A DNA stretch of 64,000 bases from Bog-950 sp046329515 (GTDB lineage Bacteria > Bacteroidota > Bacteroidia > Chitinophagales > LD1): positions 124,001 through 188,000 of the forward strand of contig JAXLUM010000001.1 in the NCBI GenBank assembly GCA_046329515.1, in the 5' to 3' direction. The notes under the pieces were generated by a model that had not been told where the DNA came from, ran no database searches, and saw only the letters and a list, made by a program, of their open reading frames with translations. Shown here piece after piece: positions 46,624 through 55,534 of this stretch (the first letter of the stretch is position 1; the number at the start of each line of letters is the position of its first letter). Made by a program: the position numbers and the translations under genes.

Positions 46624-46639
46624 CTAAGTGGGCACTTAG
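46624..46639. promoter_or_regulatory. Palindromic candidate operator upstream of hsp20
   Basis: CTAAGTG (46624-46630), GG, CACTTAG (46633-46639): a perfect inverted repeat with seven-base arms. It lies about 95 bases upstream of the sigma-54-like promoter, the usual distance for an enhancer-binding protein. There is no T run after it, so it is not a terminator. Confidence 0.45.
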
Positions 46640-46718
46640 TCAGGCTCATTTTGGACCTAATCGGAAATTTTGTCGTTAAAATTAAATAATTTTTGCCATT
46701 ATGGCTGATTTTGTGCAA

Positions 46719-46734
46719 TGGCACTTGGTTTGAC
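46719..46734 (+). promoter_or_regulatory. Sigma-54-like promoter of hsp20
   Basis: TGGCAC (46719-46724), five bases, TTGAC (46730-46734). The -24 element matches the RpoN consensus; the -12 GC of TTGCA is GA here. It would start transcription about 40 bases before the ATG at 46782. The alternative TTTG/TAnnTTTG pairing nearby does not fit the spacing. Confidence 0.45.
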
Positions 46735-46781
46735 TTAATGCTACCAGCAAACATTAACCAAAAAATAAAAACAAAAGAATT

Positions 46782-47231
46782 ATGACACTGTTATCAGTTA
46801 AACCGGAAAATGGAAGGTACAACTTCCCTCGTTTCTCAAACTTTATCGACAGCTTTTTTGAAAACGAATTTCCAAATGTGCATGGCGGCGACATTTTTAA
46901 AACGCCTGCGCTGGTAAACATTAAAGACACCAAAGAGGGTTACCAGATTGAGGTAGCAGCTCCGGGCTTTAAGAAAGAAGACATCAGCGTAAAAGTGGAA
47001 GGCAACCTGCTTACCATTAGCGCCGAAACAAAGCAGGAGAACGAGGTAAAAGAAGAAAAGTACACCCGTAAAGAATTTAACTTCAGTTCGTTTAAGCGCA
47101 GCTTTACACTGCCTAAAACAATTGAAGTGGCGAAAGTAGGCGGTAACTATGCCGATGGCATTTTAACCGTAACTCTTCCTAAAAAAGAAGAGGCTAAGGA
47201 AACCGGCACTTTCGATATTAAAATTTCATAG
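46782..47231 (+). CDS. Small heat-shock protein, Hsp20 family
   Basis: This 149-residue holdase chaperone binds unfolding proteins without ATP. The alpha-crystallin domain covers about 40-140: PALVNIKDTKEGYQIEVAAPGF, KKEDISVKVEGNLLTISAE and the conserved FKRSFTLPKTIEVAKVGGNYADGILTVTLPKK with the A-x-x-x-n-G-I/V-L motif. The N-terminal region is short and carries FSNFIDSFFENEFPN. It has its own intergenic region with a sigma-54-like promoter, and a hairpin terminator pair follows. Confidence 0.93.
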   Translation: MTLLSVKPENGRYNFPRFSNFIDSFFENEFPNVHGGDIFKTPALVNIKDTKEGYQIEVAAPGFKKEDISVKVEGNLLTISAETKQENEVKEEKYTRKEFNFSSFKRSFTLPKTIEVAKVGGNYADGILTVTLPKKEEAKETGTFDIKIS

Positions 47232-47245
47232 CATTGGTTTTAGAG

Positions 47246-47316
47246 CTGCCGTTTGGGTAAGGCGGCAGTTTCTGGGTTGAATGGGCCCCCTGAGAAATCG
47301 GGGGGCTTTCTTTTTT
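47246..47316 (+). terminator. Double hairpin after hsp20
   Basis: The first hairpin CTGCCG...CGGCAG (47246-47268) has only two Ts after it. The second, GCCCCC (47285-47290), loop, GGGGGC (47301-47306), is followed by TTTCTTTTTT and is the likely terminator. Both precede the T9SS cargo gene start at 47335. Confidence 0.6.
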
Positions 47317-47334
47317 ACTGTATATTTAATAACC

Positions 47335-48285
47335 ATGAAAACACCGGTGTTAACCGTAATAGCGCTTTTAACTTTTGGCTTTATCCGCGCACAGGGCTAT
47401 CAGCATTTCGCAATTGAAGGCGCGCATTGGAAGCAACGTTCAACATATGCTCCCAATGCTCCTGATTTACTTTATCCTTACGGTGAAACTACATCGTGGT
47501 TTAAATTGGAAGGCGATTCGCTTGTTGACACCTTAAGTTATAAGCAGTTTTATTTAAGTGCCTCCGCTATTTATCATTTTGACCAAACAAGTAGTGTAAG
47601 CAACAACAGCCCCTGGAGTTTGCTTGGCTTAATTAGAGAAGATACCCTGGAGCGTAAAGTATTCCTTAGGAATTTGATTTCGGGATATTGCGGGCCCCTT
47701 AATGAGGATACATTATTGTTTGATTTTAGTAAGAACATTCATGATAGTGTTATGATTTCACTTTCAGCCTGCCCGGGCTGCTGCTTAAAGGATAGTTTCT
47801 ACATTGATACAATTGATAATGCTTATCACACGCCCTATACAGGTTACGTTCGAAAAACATGGTTTATTAATCAGCAGGCGGATAAGAACTTCACGCAATT
47901 TCAGCTTTATGAGGGCATAGGCACTTCTTTCGGTTTTTTCGATTCACCCGGCCCTGCATTTGAAGGAGGTTGGGTTAGCTGGCTTCAAAGTTATTGTATT
48001 GGGCCCGACTCTATTTGCGGAAGGGGATACGTTTATTCCGGTTTGGGCCACGATAACAAACTTGTTGGCTTAACTCTTTATCCCAATCCTTCAACAGATA
48101 ATGTTTTCTTTAACGGAGTAACACCGGACAACGTCTATATTTTTACTGTTGAAGGCAGAGAAACGAACTGTGTTTATGATAAACAAAGTAATACAGTAGA
48201 TATAAGGATGCTTGCCAGAGGAATGTACGTTGCTGAAATTATTTGCGGCGATAAGAAACAATACAGCAAGATATTTAAGGAGTAG
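47335..48285 (+). CDS. T9SS-sorted secreted protein of unknown function
   Basis: I used ATG 47335, giving 316 residues. The frame is open further up, but only from here is there a clean signal peptide (MKTPVLTVIALLTFGFIRAQ). The mature protein is beta-rich with aromatic strands and several Cys pairs, including SACPGCCLKDSFYID near residue 142. The final 70 residues carry LTLYPNPSTDNVFFNG to a basic end, a type A T9SS sorting domain. Such small cargo proteins are common in Bacteroidota and rarely characterised. Confidence 0.78.
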   Translation: MKTPVLTVIALLTFGFIRAQGYQHFAIEGAHWKQRSTYAPNAPDLLYPYGETTSWFKLEGDSLVDTLSYKQFYLSASAIYHFDQTSSVSNNSPWSLLGLIREDTLERKVFLRNLISGYCGPLNEDTLLFDFSKNIHDSVMISLSACPGCCLKDSFYIDTIDNAYHTPYTGYVRKTWFINQQADKNFTQFQLYEGIGTSFGFFDSPGPAFEGGWVSWLQSYCIGPDSICGRGYVYSGLGHDNKLVGLTLYPNPSTDNVFFNGVTPDNVYIFTVEGRETNCVYDKQSNTVDIRMLARGMYVAEIICGDKKQYSKIFKE

Positions 48286-48334
48286 GACAGCAATTTAAAC
48301 TTCGAATTCTTACCTTCCATCTAAAAATCAGAAG

Positions 48335-49261
48335 ATGGATTTTGGACGCGTTGAGGACGTAAACAAGGTTGACTTTACCATGCCTAAGGATGATAAGGTA
48401 ACCACGCAGCTTTTTAAGGAGTTGGGAAATAAGAAGGCAAAGAAGCCGGAGATATACATTGGTTGCGCCAAATGGGGCCGAACAGATTGGATAGGCAAAT
48501 TGTACCCGCCTAAAACCAAGCAGGCCGACTTTTTAAAAGAGTATGTAAAGCACTTTAACTGCATTGAGTTAAATGCCATGTTCTATCGCCTGTTTCCTAA
48601 ACCGACAGTGCAAAAGTGGGCGGACCTGGCCGGCGACGATTTTAAATTTTGCCCAAAGTTTACCAATATAATTACGCATATCCGCTGGTTGAAGAATGCC
48701 GAAAAAGATACGGATGCCTTCTTAGATACCGTTTCTGTTTTTGGTGATAAGTTGGGCACGTCTTTCATTCAGTTAAATGACCGTTTCGGCCCCAAAAACA
48801 GCGAACAGATTAAAAACTACCTGAAGGCTTTACCGCGTGATTTTGATGTGGCGCTGGAATTCAGGCATCCCGATTGGTTTGTAAAATCGCCTGAAGTGGA
48901 CGAGATGTTTGCCTTAATGAAGGAACTGGGTGTTACCAGCATTATAACCGACACAGCCGGCCGCAGAGATGTGATGAGTATGAAGTTGACTACCCCTAAA
49001 GCTTTTATACGTTTTGTAGGCAACAGTTTGCACAAAAGCGATTATGAGCGTATTGATGACTGGGTTAAACGTATTGACAAATGGCTGGACAGCGGTTTAC
49101 AAACGCTCTATTTTTTCATTCACCAGCACGATGAATTGTACAGCCCCGAACTAAGTAAGTACATGATTGACGAGATAAATAAAAAGTGCAAGCTAAAACT
49201 GCAGCCGCCCAAATTACTGAATGAGCAAGCCGACTTATTTGGCAGTAGTAAAAAGAAGTAG
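48335..49261 (+). CDS. DUF72 domain-containing protein
   Basis: This 308-residue cytoplasmic TIM-barrel-like protein of the YecE/DUF72 family shows GCAKWGRTDWIGKLYPPKTK, HFNCIELNAMFYRLFPKPTVQKWA, FKFCPKFTNIITHI and VALEFRHPDWF (about 168). The final part has TLYFFIHQHDELYSPEL, with the conserved acidic end. The family is nearly universal but its reaction is unknown. The N-terminal extension of about 35 residues before IYIGCAKWG is charged and probably flexible. It stands alone with intergenic space on both sides. Confidence 0.9.
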   Translation: MDFGRVEDVNKVDFTMPKDDKVTTQLFKELGNKKAKKPEIYIGCAKWGRTDWIGKLYPPKTKQADFLKEYVKHFNCIELNAMFYRLFPKPTVQKWADLAGDDFKFCPKFTNIITHIRWLKNAEKDTDAFLDTVSVFGDKLGTSFIQLNDRFGPKNSEQIKNYLKALPRDFDVALEFRHPDWFVKSPEVDEMFALMKELGVTSIITDTAGRRDVMSMKLTTPKAFIRFVGNSLHKSDYERIDDWVKRIDKWLDSGLQTLYFFIHQHDELYSPELSKYMIDEINKKCKLKLQPPKLLNEQADLFGSSKKK

Positions 49262-49337
49262 CCGGTAACCGCCTACCCTTTTACCAAAGGGATTGTTATT
49301 TTTATGAGGCGATTATTAACGGACTAAATTTTACCAC

Positions 49338-49748
49338 ATGAAAAGACATGCAACCGCTAACTGGCAAGGCAGCGGAAAAGAAGGCAAGGGTGCGCTTAGC
49401 ACACAAAGCACCGTATTAAACAACACCCAATATTCATTCGGTTCGCGTTTTGCTGAAGGCGTTGGCACCAACCCCGAAGAGTTGATAGCTGCTGCACATG
49501 CCGGCTGCTTTACTATGAAATTAAGCTTTGTATTGGGCGAAGGCGGTTTTACACCCGATAGTCTTGATACGCGTTGCGATATTACGTTTGAAAACGGCGC
49601 AGTGGTGCTTTCGCACTTAACTGTAACCGGTAAGGTGCCCGGAATTACCGCCGATAAATTTGAAGAAGCAGTGGCTAATGCAAAAAGCAATTGCCCTATA
49701 AGTAAACTGCTTAATTGCGAAATTACCTACCAGGCAAGTTTGGCCTGA
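49338..49748 (+). CDS. OsmC-family peroxidase
   Basis: This 136-residue protein is an organic-hydroperoxide reductase of the OsmC/Ohr superfamily. Two redox cysteines are at Cys 57 (AHAGCFTMKLS) and Cys 119 (SNCPISKLL), the pair that cycles through a disulfide. The N-terminal KRHATANWQGSGKEGKGALSTQS and GTNPEELIAAAHAGCF fit the OsmC rather than the Ohr subgroup. It protects against lipid and fatty acid hydroperoxides. No OhrR-type regulator is next to it. The next gene is on the opposite strand. Confidence 0.93.
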   Translation: MKRHATANWQGSGKEGKGALSTQSTVLNNTQYSFGSRFAEGVGTNPEELIAAAHAGCFTMKLSFVLGEGGFTPDSLDTRCDITFENGAVVLSHLTVTGKVPGITADKFEEAVANAKSNCPISKLLNCEITYQASLA

Positions 49749-49832
49749 TCGCAAAAAAATACGCAGGGCCGACCCATGGGCTGCCGGCTCCTGCGCTCTG
49801 CACAAGCAGGGGTATAGTTCAAACCCCTGTGG
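49749..49832. terminator. Convergent hairpins between the OsmC and response-regulator genes
   Basis: The gap has an interrupted stem CGCAGG...CCTGCG (about 49761-49794) and a second stem CAGGGG...CCCCTG (about 49806-49828). On the minus strand the second is preceded by an A-rich/T-rich context near the regulator's stop codon, so it may terminate that message. Neither is a clean T-run terminator on the plus strand. Confidence 0.4.
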
Positions 49833-50261
49833 TTAAAGGTTTGTTTTAAGTACGTAATTGGTACCTGCTAATTCCATTATGGTTTCAACATGCTCCGGCT
49901 GTAAGGGCTTTTCAAAGTAGCCGCTTATAATTCCGGTGCTTACAAATTTTTCTACCTCCCAATCTATAATTGCCCCTGTAAGCATAAATATGCGGGTGTG
50001 CCGGTGGTGTAAACCAAAGTGCTTGTACGACATCAGAAATTCGTACCCGCCAATACGGTGCATGTTTACATCCAGCAGAATAATATCAGGAGTGTCAACG
50101 GTTGTAACAAAATTCAGTGCCTCGCGGCCATCATAAACTTCAAAAATATCGGCTGATATATTGGCCTGCATAAGTGCGCGCCTGCTAAGGAAGTGAACCG
50201 CATAATCATCATCCACCAAAAGGATTTTGTAGCGGTCGGCGGGGGTAGTGTTATATTTCAT
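49833..50261 (-). CDS. CheY-like single-domain response regulator
   Basis: The start at 50259-50261 gives 142 residues (MKYNTTPADRYKILLVDDDYA). It is a receiver domain only: acidic pair DD (about 17-18), phosphorylated Asp in LLDVNMH (about 64), a Thr in MLTGAI and Lys in GYFEKPLQ (about 117). The usual Pro after NM is His, and no output domain is present. It probably works by protein-protein contact with an unlinked kinase; none is nearby. An upstream in-frame start at 50294 adds only a basic stretch without family support. Confidence 0.88.
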   Translation of the reverse strand: MKYNTTPADRYKILLVDDDYAVHFLSRRALMQANISADIFEVYDGREALNFVTTVDTPDIILLDVNMHRIGGYEFLMSYKHFGLHHRHTRIFMLTGAIIDWEVEKFVSTGIISGYFEKPLQPEHVETIMELAGTNYVLKTNL

Positions 50262-50588
50262 ACACCGGCGAAAGTAGATTTGCCGGTATAGCACACTATG
50301 GAGAAGAAATTAGCGAAGTACCTTTTTGATTAAAAATATGTAGTGTATAAACAGTTGTTAGTCAGTTAGCAATGCCCTGCAAACGGGTAACAATTTGCCG
50401 CTGTAAAAGCGGGCAATGTGTTTAGAAAGAATGTTAAAGACAGGCATAAATTTTACCGTAAAATCCCTATTTCCCTGGGTAATACCTAATATTTAAGCCC
50501 ATGAAATAGAGAGTATTATATGAAAACTAACTAACATTCCGCTCGAAAAGGCAGTGTGTGGTTAAGTAATAGATTTGTGCCACCCCTG

Positions 50589-52091
50589 ATGATGAGAAAG
50601 ACGGATAAGCTATTTGATTTTATACAGGCAATGACTGCGCACGAGCGCGGATACTTTAAGCAAAACAGCAATAAGAATTCGTACTACGTAATTTTGTTTG
50701 ATGCCATATGCCGGCAACACGAATACAACGAGCGCGAGCTTGGGCGCATACTAAAGAAACATGGCTGTGCGCGTAAAATATCATCTATAAAAGAATACCT
50801 GTGGCGGGAGCTGACACAGGCCATGGCCCCTTACCACTTAATTAAAACACCAATAGGCGAAGCAATTGCCCAAATGCAGCGCCTGCATTTAATGAGCAGT
50901 AAAGGGCTTACCAAACATATACATCGCGAGTTGGAGGCGCTTAAGAAGTTTTGCCTGCGTTATGAATTGTTTGATACGCTTTTGCACGCCCTGCACTTTG
51001 AGTTTCGTTTTGGGTTTCACCAGCTATCGCTTAATGATAATTACTGGGCGCAGTTTCACGATGCCGTGTATTCGAACATGATTCACATGCAGCTTTCGGA
51101 AATACAACACCAGATTTATTTAAAAGTAATGCACCAGCCCGCCCTTAACAACAGCGCTTACCACCGCAGGCAAATTGAGGGGCTTATACAACACTCGGCT
51201 TTAAGCGACCCAATAGTGGAAACAAGCGTGCGGTTGAAAATTATTAAGGAGGGAATATTGGATTTGTATGCGCACCTGCTTAAAGATTATGAAGCTATAG
51301 TGCGGCATAACATGAATGTAATAGAGCTGTTGGAGAAAAAGCCGCACCTTATTAAAGACGGCCGCGAGATAAGCCTTATATGCGCTAACATAGCCACAGC
51401 CCTTGCCAATGCAGGTCAACGGAACCAAATAGTGGCAGTAATTGATGAAGTTATTTCACGCTTTGACCGTATTGAGGATTACACTGCTGATACCCACGGG
51501 CACGCCCTTGAAGTACACGTATTGAAGATGCTGGCCCTGCATAATTTTAATGACCTGCAGGGTTTGCTGGATCAATTCCACGACCGCTCACATCGCATAC
51601 CAGCCGGCATTAAACAAAAGCTCTATTACTATTTTACTATAGCGCTTATAAAACAGGGTTTAACTGATGATGCCCTTGATTGTATTAACGAGGCATTTGC
51701 TTTTTACCGAAAACACAAAATGCTGGGGCCCGTTTACAGCGACCGTATGAAGTTATTGCACCTGTTTTTACATTACCAGTTGCGCAACTTTGTTTATGTA
51801 GGCAACCAGGTGGAGAGCTTTATACGTACCTACAAGCCCGAAAGTAAGGATGGTGATTTTCAATTAGTAATTGCGCGGCACCTTTTAATGGCGGTTAAAG
51901 CGGCTGACGGAGCGCCTACACTTAAAAAACTGCGGGCGGTATTGCTGAATGACTATAAGCATACCATTAACAGCATATTTATAGATTATACATTATGGAT
52001 TGACTGCATACTAACCAATAGCGATTATGCAGTTAGCAGCCAACAGCAGGCTAAGGCCGAGTTGGTAAAAATAAAGGCCGGTTTGTCATAG
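50589..52091 (+). CDS. Bacteroidota-specific helical (TPR-like) protein, copy B
   Basis: The start at 50589 or 50592 (MMRKTDKLFDFIQAM) gives about 500 residues; an earlier in-frame ATG at 50556 is possible. The N-terminal box TDKLFDFIQAMTAHERGYFK, then YYVILFDAICRQ and SIKEYLWRELTQA, aligns with the protein encoded at 24012-25469. The remainder is helical with short TPR-like repeats (YEAIVRHNMNVIELLEKKP). There is no signal peptide. Function is unknown; no partner gene is shared between the two loci. Confidence 0.75.
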   Translation: MMRKTDKLFDFIQAMTAHERGYFKQNSNKNSYYVILFDAICRQHEYNERELGRILKKHGCARKISSIKEYLWRELTQAMAPYHLIKTPIGEAIAQMQRLHLMSSKGLTKHIHRELEALKKFCLRYELFDTLLHALHFEFRFGFHQLSLNDNYWAQFHDAVYSNMIHMQLSEIQHQIYLKVMHQPALNNSAYHRRQIEGLIQHSALSDPIVETSVRLKIIKEGILDLYAHLLKDYEAIVRHNMNVIELLEKKPHLIKDGREISLICANIATALANAGQRNQIVAVIDEVISRFDRIEDYTADTHGHALEVHVLKMLALHNFNDLQGLLDQFHDRSHRIPAGIKQKLYYYFTIALIKQGLTDDALDCINEAFAFYRKHKMLGPVYSDRMKLLHLFLHYQLRNFVYVGNQVESFIRTYKPESKDGDFQLVIARHLLMAVKAADGAPTLKKLRAVLLNDYKHTINSIFIDYTLWIDCILTNSDYAVSSQQQAKAELVKIKAGLS

Positions 52092-52145
52092 GGCCCTGAG
52101 GCAGGCGGCCGGTTTACTGTTGTGGGTTATAGCCGGCTGACCTGC

Positions 52146-53273
52146 TTATATTTTACATCCATTAAACGTAGCAAACTTTTTTAAGGCAGTATTAAAGGCA
52201 TTGTCAAAACTGCTGCTTCGTTTAAAGCCTTCTTCAAAATGCAGGCTTTTAATAAGCAGTTGCTGTTTGGGCCTGTCGGCCTTACAATCTATACGGCCTA
52301 CAAACTTATCCGCATATAATATAGGTAAGCAGAAGTAGCCATATTGCCGCTTAGGTTCGGGTACATAACATTCAATGGTATAATCAAAACCGAATAGAGT
52401 GTTAATGCGTTTGCGTTGTATAAGGCTGTTATCAAAAGGGGAGAGTATGTGTACCTGCTTTTTAGCGGCCTTGCTGTTCAACAATTGTAAAGCATCATCC
52501 GTGGTGTAATAGGGTTTGCTTACTCCTTTAATATGTAATGGAACAATCAGGCCTTCCTTAACAAGGTGTTCTACATTTTTTACAACGGATGGTTTAATGC
52601 CGCGCCGCAGGTAGCTTATTTCTTCCTCGTTGGCAAAGCCATTGGCCCGAATTGCACTTAGTATAAGGTATTGCGCAAATTCATCAGCCGAAGGGGGAGT
52701 GGTGTTTACATGCGCAGGTAAAACTCTCTCCGTCAGGTCATACACTTTTTGAAAACCGCTGCGGCCCGCTACCATTAAAGTGCCCTGCATAAAAAGCTGT
52801 TCTAAGGCCCGTTTGGTTTCCTTCCAATTCCACCAGCCCGTAGGTTTTTTGTCTTCTTCAAAGTGCCTGCTCTGCAATGGCCCTTCGGCTGTAATACGTT
52901 CAAGCACGTACTTCAGCACCTTTTTGTTTTTGTAATGACTCCAGTGGCCTTTGTTATAAAGGTTTTTCCTGAGCAGGCTAAAGCGGTAATCGCGCATGGG
53001 CAAGTAAGCTGCTGCATGGCTCCAGTATTCAAATACGGTTTTGTCCTTCTCCACCAAATCGTATAAATGCTGTGGCTTATAAAACGGCAAACGGCTATAC
53101 AGTACGTGGTGATGCGCACGTTCTACCACACTAATGGTATCTATTTGCACATAGCCCAGGTGCTCAATCGCCTGTAAGGTGCCTGCCTTTCCTTTGGCAA
53201 ACGTGTTTGCCGTAAGGCCGGTACTGAGGAGGTGGAGTTTGCGGGCCTCGGCAATGGATATAACAAACGACAT
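52146..53273 (-). CDS. AlkZ/YcaQ-like winged-helix DNA glycosylase
   Basis: This 375-residue protein is of the HTH_42 family that includes AlkZ and E. coli YcaQ, which unhook DNA inter-strand crosslinks and bulky alkyl lesions. Near the N-terminus HLGYVQIDTISVVERAHHHVL contains QID (residues 43-45), the QxD active-site pair of YcaQ-type enzymes. Winged-helix repeats follow (ALEQLFMQGTLMVAGRSGF; YLRRGIKPSVVKNVEHL), and the C-terminal ILSPFDNSLIQRKRI is the conserved family motif. The alkylation chemistry is inferred from the family, since the sequence does not tell which lesion. It stands in a minus-strand pair with the next gene. Confidence 0.85.
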   Translation of the reverse strand: MSFVISIAEARKLHLLSTGLTANTFAKGKAGTLQAIEHLGYVQIDTISVVERAHHHVLYSRLPFYKPQHLYDLVEKDKTVFEYWSHAAAYLPMRDYRFSLLRKNLYNKGHWSHYKNKKVLKYVLERITAEGPLQSRHFEEDKKPTGWWNWKETKRALEQLFMQGTLMVAGRSGFQKVYDLTERVLPAHVNTTPPSADEFAQYLILSAIRANGFANEEEISYLRRGIKPSVVKNVEHLVKEGLIVPLHIKGVSKPYYTTDDALQLLNSKAAKKQVHILSPFDNSLIQRKRINTLFGFDYTIECYVPEPKRQYGYFCLPILYADKFVGRIDCKADRPKQQLLIKSLHFEEGFKRSSSFDNAFNTALKKFATFNGCKI

Positions 53274-53301
53274 ACGACTGCAAGTTAGCAGGTACAGTGA
53301 A

Positions 53302-53943
53302 TTACGGTATGCCGTTGTAAATGACGAGGGCTACTACTATGTCGTTGTGCAACCATGCAGTAACAGCATAGCCCCAGGCATTAGCTACTTCTTTCATTCG
53401 TTCCGCAGTGGCATCGTCTTCTAATTCCCCTTTATATTCCCAGTGCCAAATTTCATCAGCACCTTCCTGTTTGGTTCTTTGCGCTGGCCCGTATATATCC
53501 TGCAGTTGTTTGCTGCTAATACCGGGCCTTGCGCCTTTGTTACTTTTAAAATAATTGGCGGGCAGGTAATAGGCGCTATCCATAAACTGGTGCGCGTAGT
53601 CTTTCTTTAATTTATCATCGGCTATCTTATAGGTGTTGTGCGCCTCGCTCTTATATATAGGTAGTTGATAGGTAAAGCCCGAGGGAATATAGTTGTTGCT
53701 GAAATGGTAGACATACAGGTGCCAGTAGTCTGTAGCAAACTCTACTATCAGGGTCTGCTGCAGGCTATCGTTTCTAAACCACTGGCAATCGCCAGTTGCC
53801 ATTGAGTCAATGGTAAGCCATGTATCTTTATGTTGGCGAAATACCGATGTGGGTATAGTGTAATTATCCGGTATAACCTGTGCTTTTAGCCCTGAACCGG
53901 AGAAGAAGAGCAGTAAAAGAATGAGCAAACGGGCAGAGTGCAT
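53302..53943 (-). CDS. Exported protein of unknown function with a BamE-like turn
   Basis: This 213-residue protein has signal peptide LLILLLLFFSGSGLKAQ. The later part has KGARPGISSKQLQDIYGPAQRT then EIWHWEYKG. It resembles the short pGmsxxqvxxllGpP...wxY turn of SmpA/BamE-like and related lipoproteins, but lacks a lipobox, so this is only a hint. It ends 28 bases upstream of the AlkZ-like gene's start on the same strand, so the two may be co-transcribed. No close family was recognised. Confidence 0.65.
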   Translation of the reverse strand: MHSARLLILLLLFFSGSGLKAQVIPDNYTIPTSVFRQHKDTWLTIDSMATGDCQWFRNDSLQQTLIVEFATDYWHLYVYHFSNNYIPSGFTYQLPIYKSEAHNTYKIADDKLKKDYAHQFMDSAYYLPANYFKSNKGARPGISSKQLQDIYGPAQRTKQEGADEIWHWEYKGELEDDATAERMKEVANAWGYAVTAWLHNDIVVALVIYNGIP

Positions 53944-54187
53944 AAAGGATGAAGGTAATGATTGGTTTAAATACAGGCTGGCTATGGTAATACGAACAGT
54001 AGCTAACCCGAATGTGCCCTCTACAAGAGTAGCGCATTTTTATAGTGAAGGAACTACCAATACCTTTATGGTAAAGTTGGAAGGCAAAACCGTTACAGCC
54101 GGTGTTTGGCCGTAATTGCCTAAACCCAATGGCATAGTAACACATAATATTTTTTTCTGCTGTGCGTTTTTGGGTGCAAACCTATGC
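53944..54187. other. Divergent intergenic region
   Basis: This 244-base gap separates divergent exported-protein genes. A plus-strand frame (53921-54115, 64 codons) with no recognisable fold runs through it; I do not call it a gene. It should hold promoters for both sides, but no clear TTTG/TAnnTTTG pair was picked out. Confidence 0.35.
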
Positions 54188-55021
54188 ATGAAGCTAATAA
54201 CCCTTTTACTAGTGTTTAGTTGCTTTACGGCAACTGCACAACAATTCCATTTTGATTTGAGTTTTTGGGTGGGCTTTCATAGAGATACCGTTCATTTAGG
54301 ATACGACCCGTTAGGAACCGACACGCTTGATGGCTTTTTTAATGAAGTGAATATTATTAATGCGCCTTATGATTCAGTTCTTAATGTTAGAGTAGGAAAC
54401 CGCTGGTGGATTGAACAAGGCCCCAACTTTCAGAATCAAACACCCTATCAAACCAAAACACAAATTGTAGGCGAACATCAATGCGGCGCTACTGCTGAAT
54501 CTGTAATTGAAATTGATGTAGTATCCAGGCAATGGCCCGTGTATGTTCGTTGGCCGGGTATTTTCTACGATTCTTGTGTAAAGCAGGCCGCTTTAACCAA
54601 CATTAGCCCATGGGACTGGTGGTCTCCACCCGGTTTTAAAGAAACCTTTTCTCAATGGCAATTACATATCCTTTATCCAACTTTTCATTGGTATGCTGAT
54701 GGGAACGATACGGTTAATATCTACTTTGTCAGTTTCGGCGACTCATTGAATATGTATTTACCAGTGCCCGAGGTGGCAGATAATGCAACCACCTTTAGTA
54801 TTTATCCTAATCCCGTAGCAACATCTTTTACGGTAAGTGAATTAACAGAGGATTTTGGCGATATACGTTCAACTGAAGTTTATTCAGTAGAGGGGCAATT
54901 GGTTAAGCATGCTACGGGGTTTGATGGAGATATGACTTTTCTGGCATCGGGCTTATACTATGTAGCGCTTTATAATAACCAGGGGCGCAGGGCTTTAGCT
55001 AAGGTTATTAAGACTGATTAA
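54188..55021 (+). CDS. T9SS-sorted secreted protein of unknown function
   Basis: I used ATG 54188, giving 277 residues with signal peptide MKLITLLLVFSCFTATAQ. The in-frame start at 54116 lies before it. The mature part is beta-rich with many Trp residues (WVGFHRD, ISPWDWWSPPGFKETFSQW). The C-terminal 75 residues (FSIYPNPVATSFTVSE to a basic end) are a T9SS type A sorting domain. It precedes the rRNA operon by about 730 bases. Function is not recognisable; many such cargo proteins are adhesins or enzymes of unknown substrate. Confidence 0.78.
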   Translation: MKLITLLLVFSCFTATAQQFHFDLSFWVGFHRDTVHLGYDPLGTDTLDGFFNEVNIINAPYDSVLNVRVGNRWWIEQGPNFQNQTPYQTKTQIVGEHQCGATAESVIEIDVVSRQWPVYVRWPGIFYDSCVKQAALTNISPWDWWSPPGFKETFSQWQLHILYPTFHWYADGNDTVNIYFVSFGDSLNMYLPVPEVADNATTFSIYPNPVATSFTVSELTEDFGDIRSTEVYSVEGQLVKHATGFDGDMTFLASGLYYVALYNNQGRRALAKVIKTD

Positions 55022-55142
55022 TTGCTAAACGCAAAAAAAAATTCAGAAAGTTTAATTCCATTATGTTGATGAAAATCAATTGATTAAGATGTATTAACCA
55101 GTGCCTTAAGAGGTTTTTACAAATCTTTTTTTGGGCATACTC

Positions 55143-55172
55143 TTGGAAATTGGGTAAAGCCCCTTATATTTG
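55143..55172 (+). promoter_or_regulatory. rRNA promoter P1
   Basis: TTGG (55143-55146), 18 bases, TATATTTG (55165-55172). The transcript would begin near CGTCCC...GGGACG (55173-55178 with 55191-55196), a six-base-pair 5' hairpin, followed by GTTCTTTTGAAA. Confidence 0.6.
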
Positions 55173-55501
55173 CGTCCCGTTTCGGAAAAAGGGACGTTCT
55201 TTTGAAACTCCGAAACGCAGAAAAAGGAAACTTGCAGTGTAGTGATTACACTGTAAATATTAGGCTCTCTCTTCTTTCCGGAGTATTAAAAGGAAGGACT
55301 TACGCGTGATGCGGCAAGATGAGAGGCATGATAGTGATTCCAAGCGTCCGGCTTAGCCGGAACCAAGCAATCCTACAATAGCAGCATGCAGCTGAGGGCT
55401 CAAAGCAAGGTTTTAAACTAACCTTCCCCATAAAGCGCAAACCGAAAACATTCAGTTTTCATTGATAAAAAATAAGCTGCGAAAAAAAAGTTGAAAATAA
55501 A

Positions 55502-55534
55502 TTTGGAAAGTCGAACAACAATCGCATATATTTG
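55502..55534 (+). promoter_or_regulatory. rRNA promoter P2
   Basis: TTTG (55502-55505), 21 bases, TATATTTG (55527-55534), followed by GCGGCCCG and a perfect CCGTTT-T-AAACGG hairpin (55539-55551). Its -7 and start region nearly repeats P1. Confidence 0.65.

Noticed and set aside
49749..49832. Small RNA between the OsmC and regulator genes
   Set aside because: The hairpins fit terminators of convergent genes better; no promoter box of its own was seen.
53921..54115. Plus-strand 64-codon frame between divergent genes
   Set aside because: It looks protein-like in places, but has no start context, no family and overlaps the 5' end of the exported protein gene on the opposite strand.
55260..55440. 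A separate small RNA between rRNA promoters P1 and P2
   Set aside because: The hairpin near 55349 has no T run and no separate promoter; it is explained as leader of the P1 transcript.
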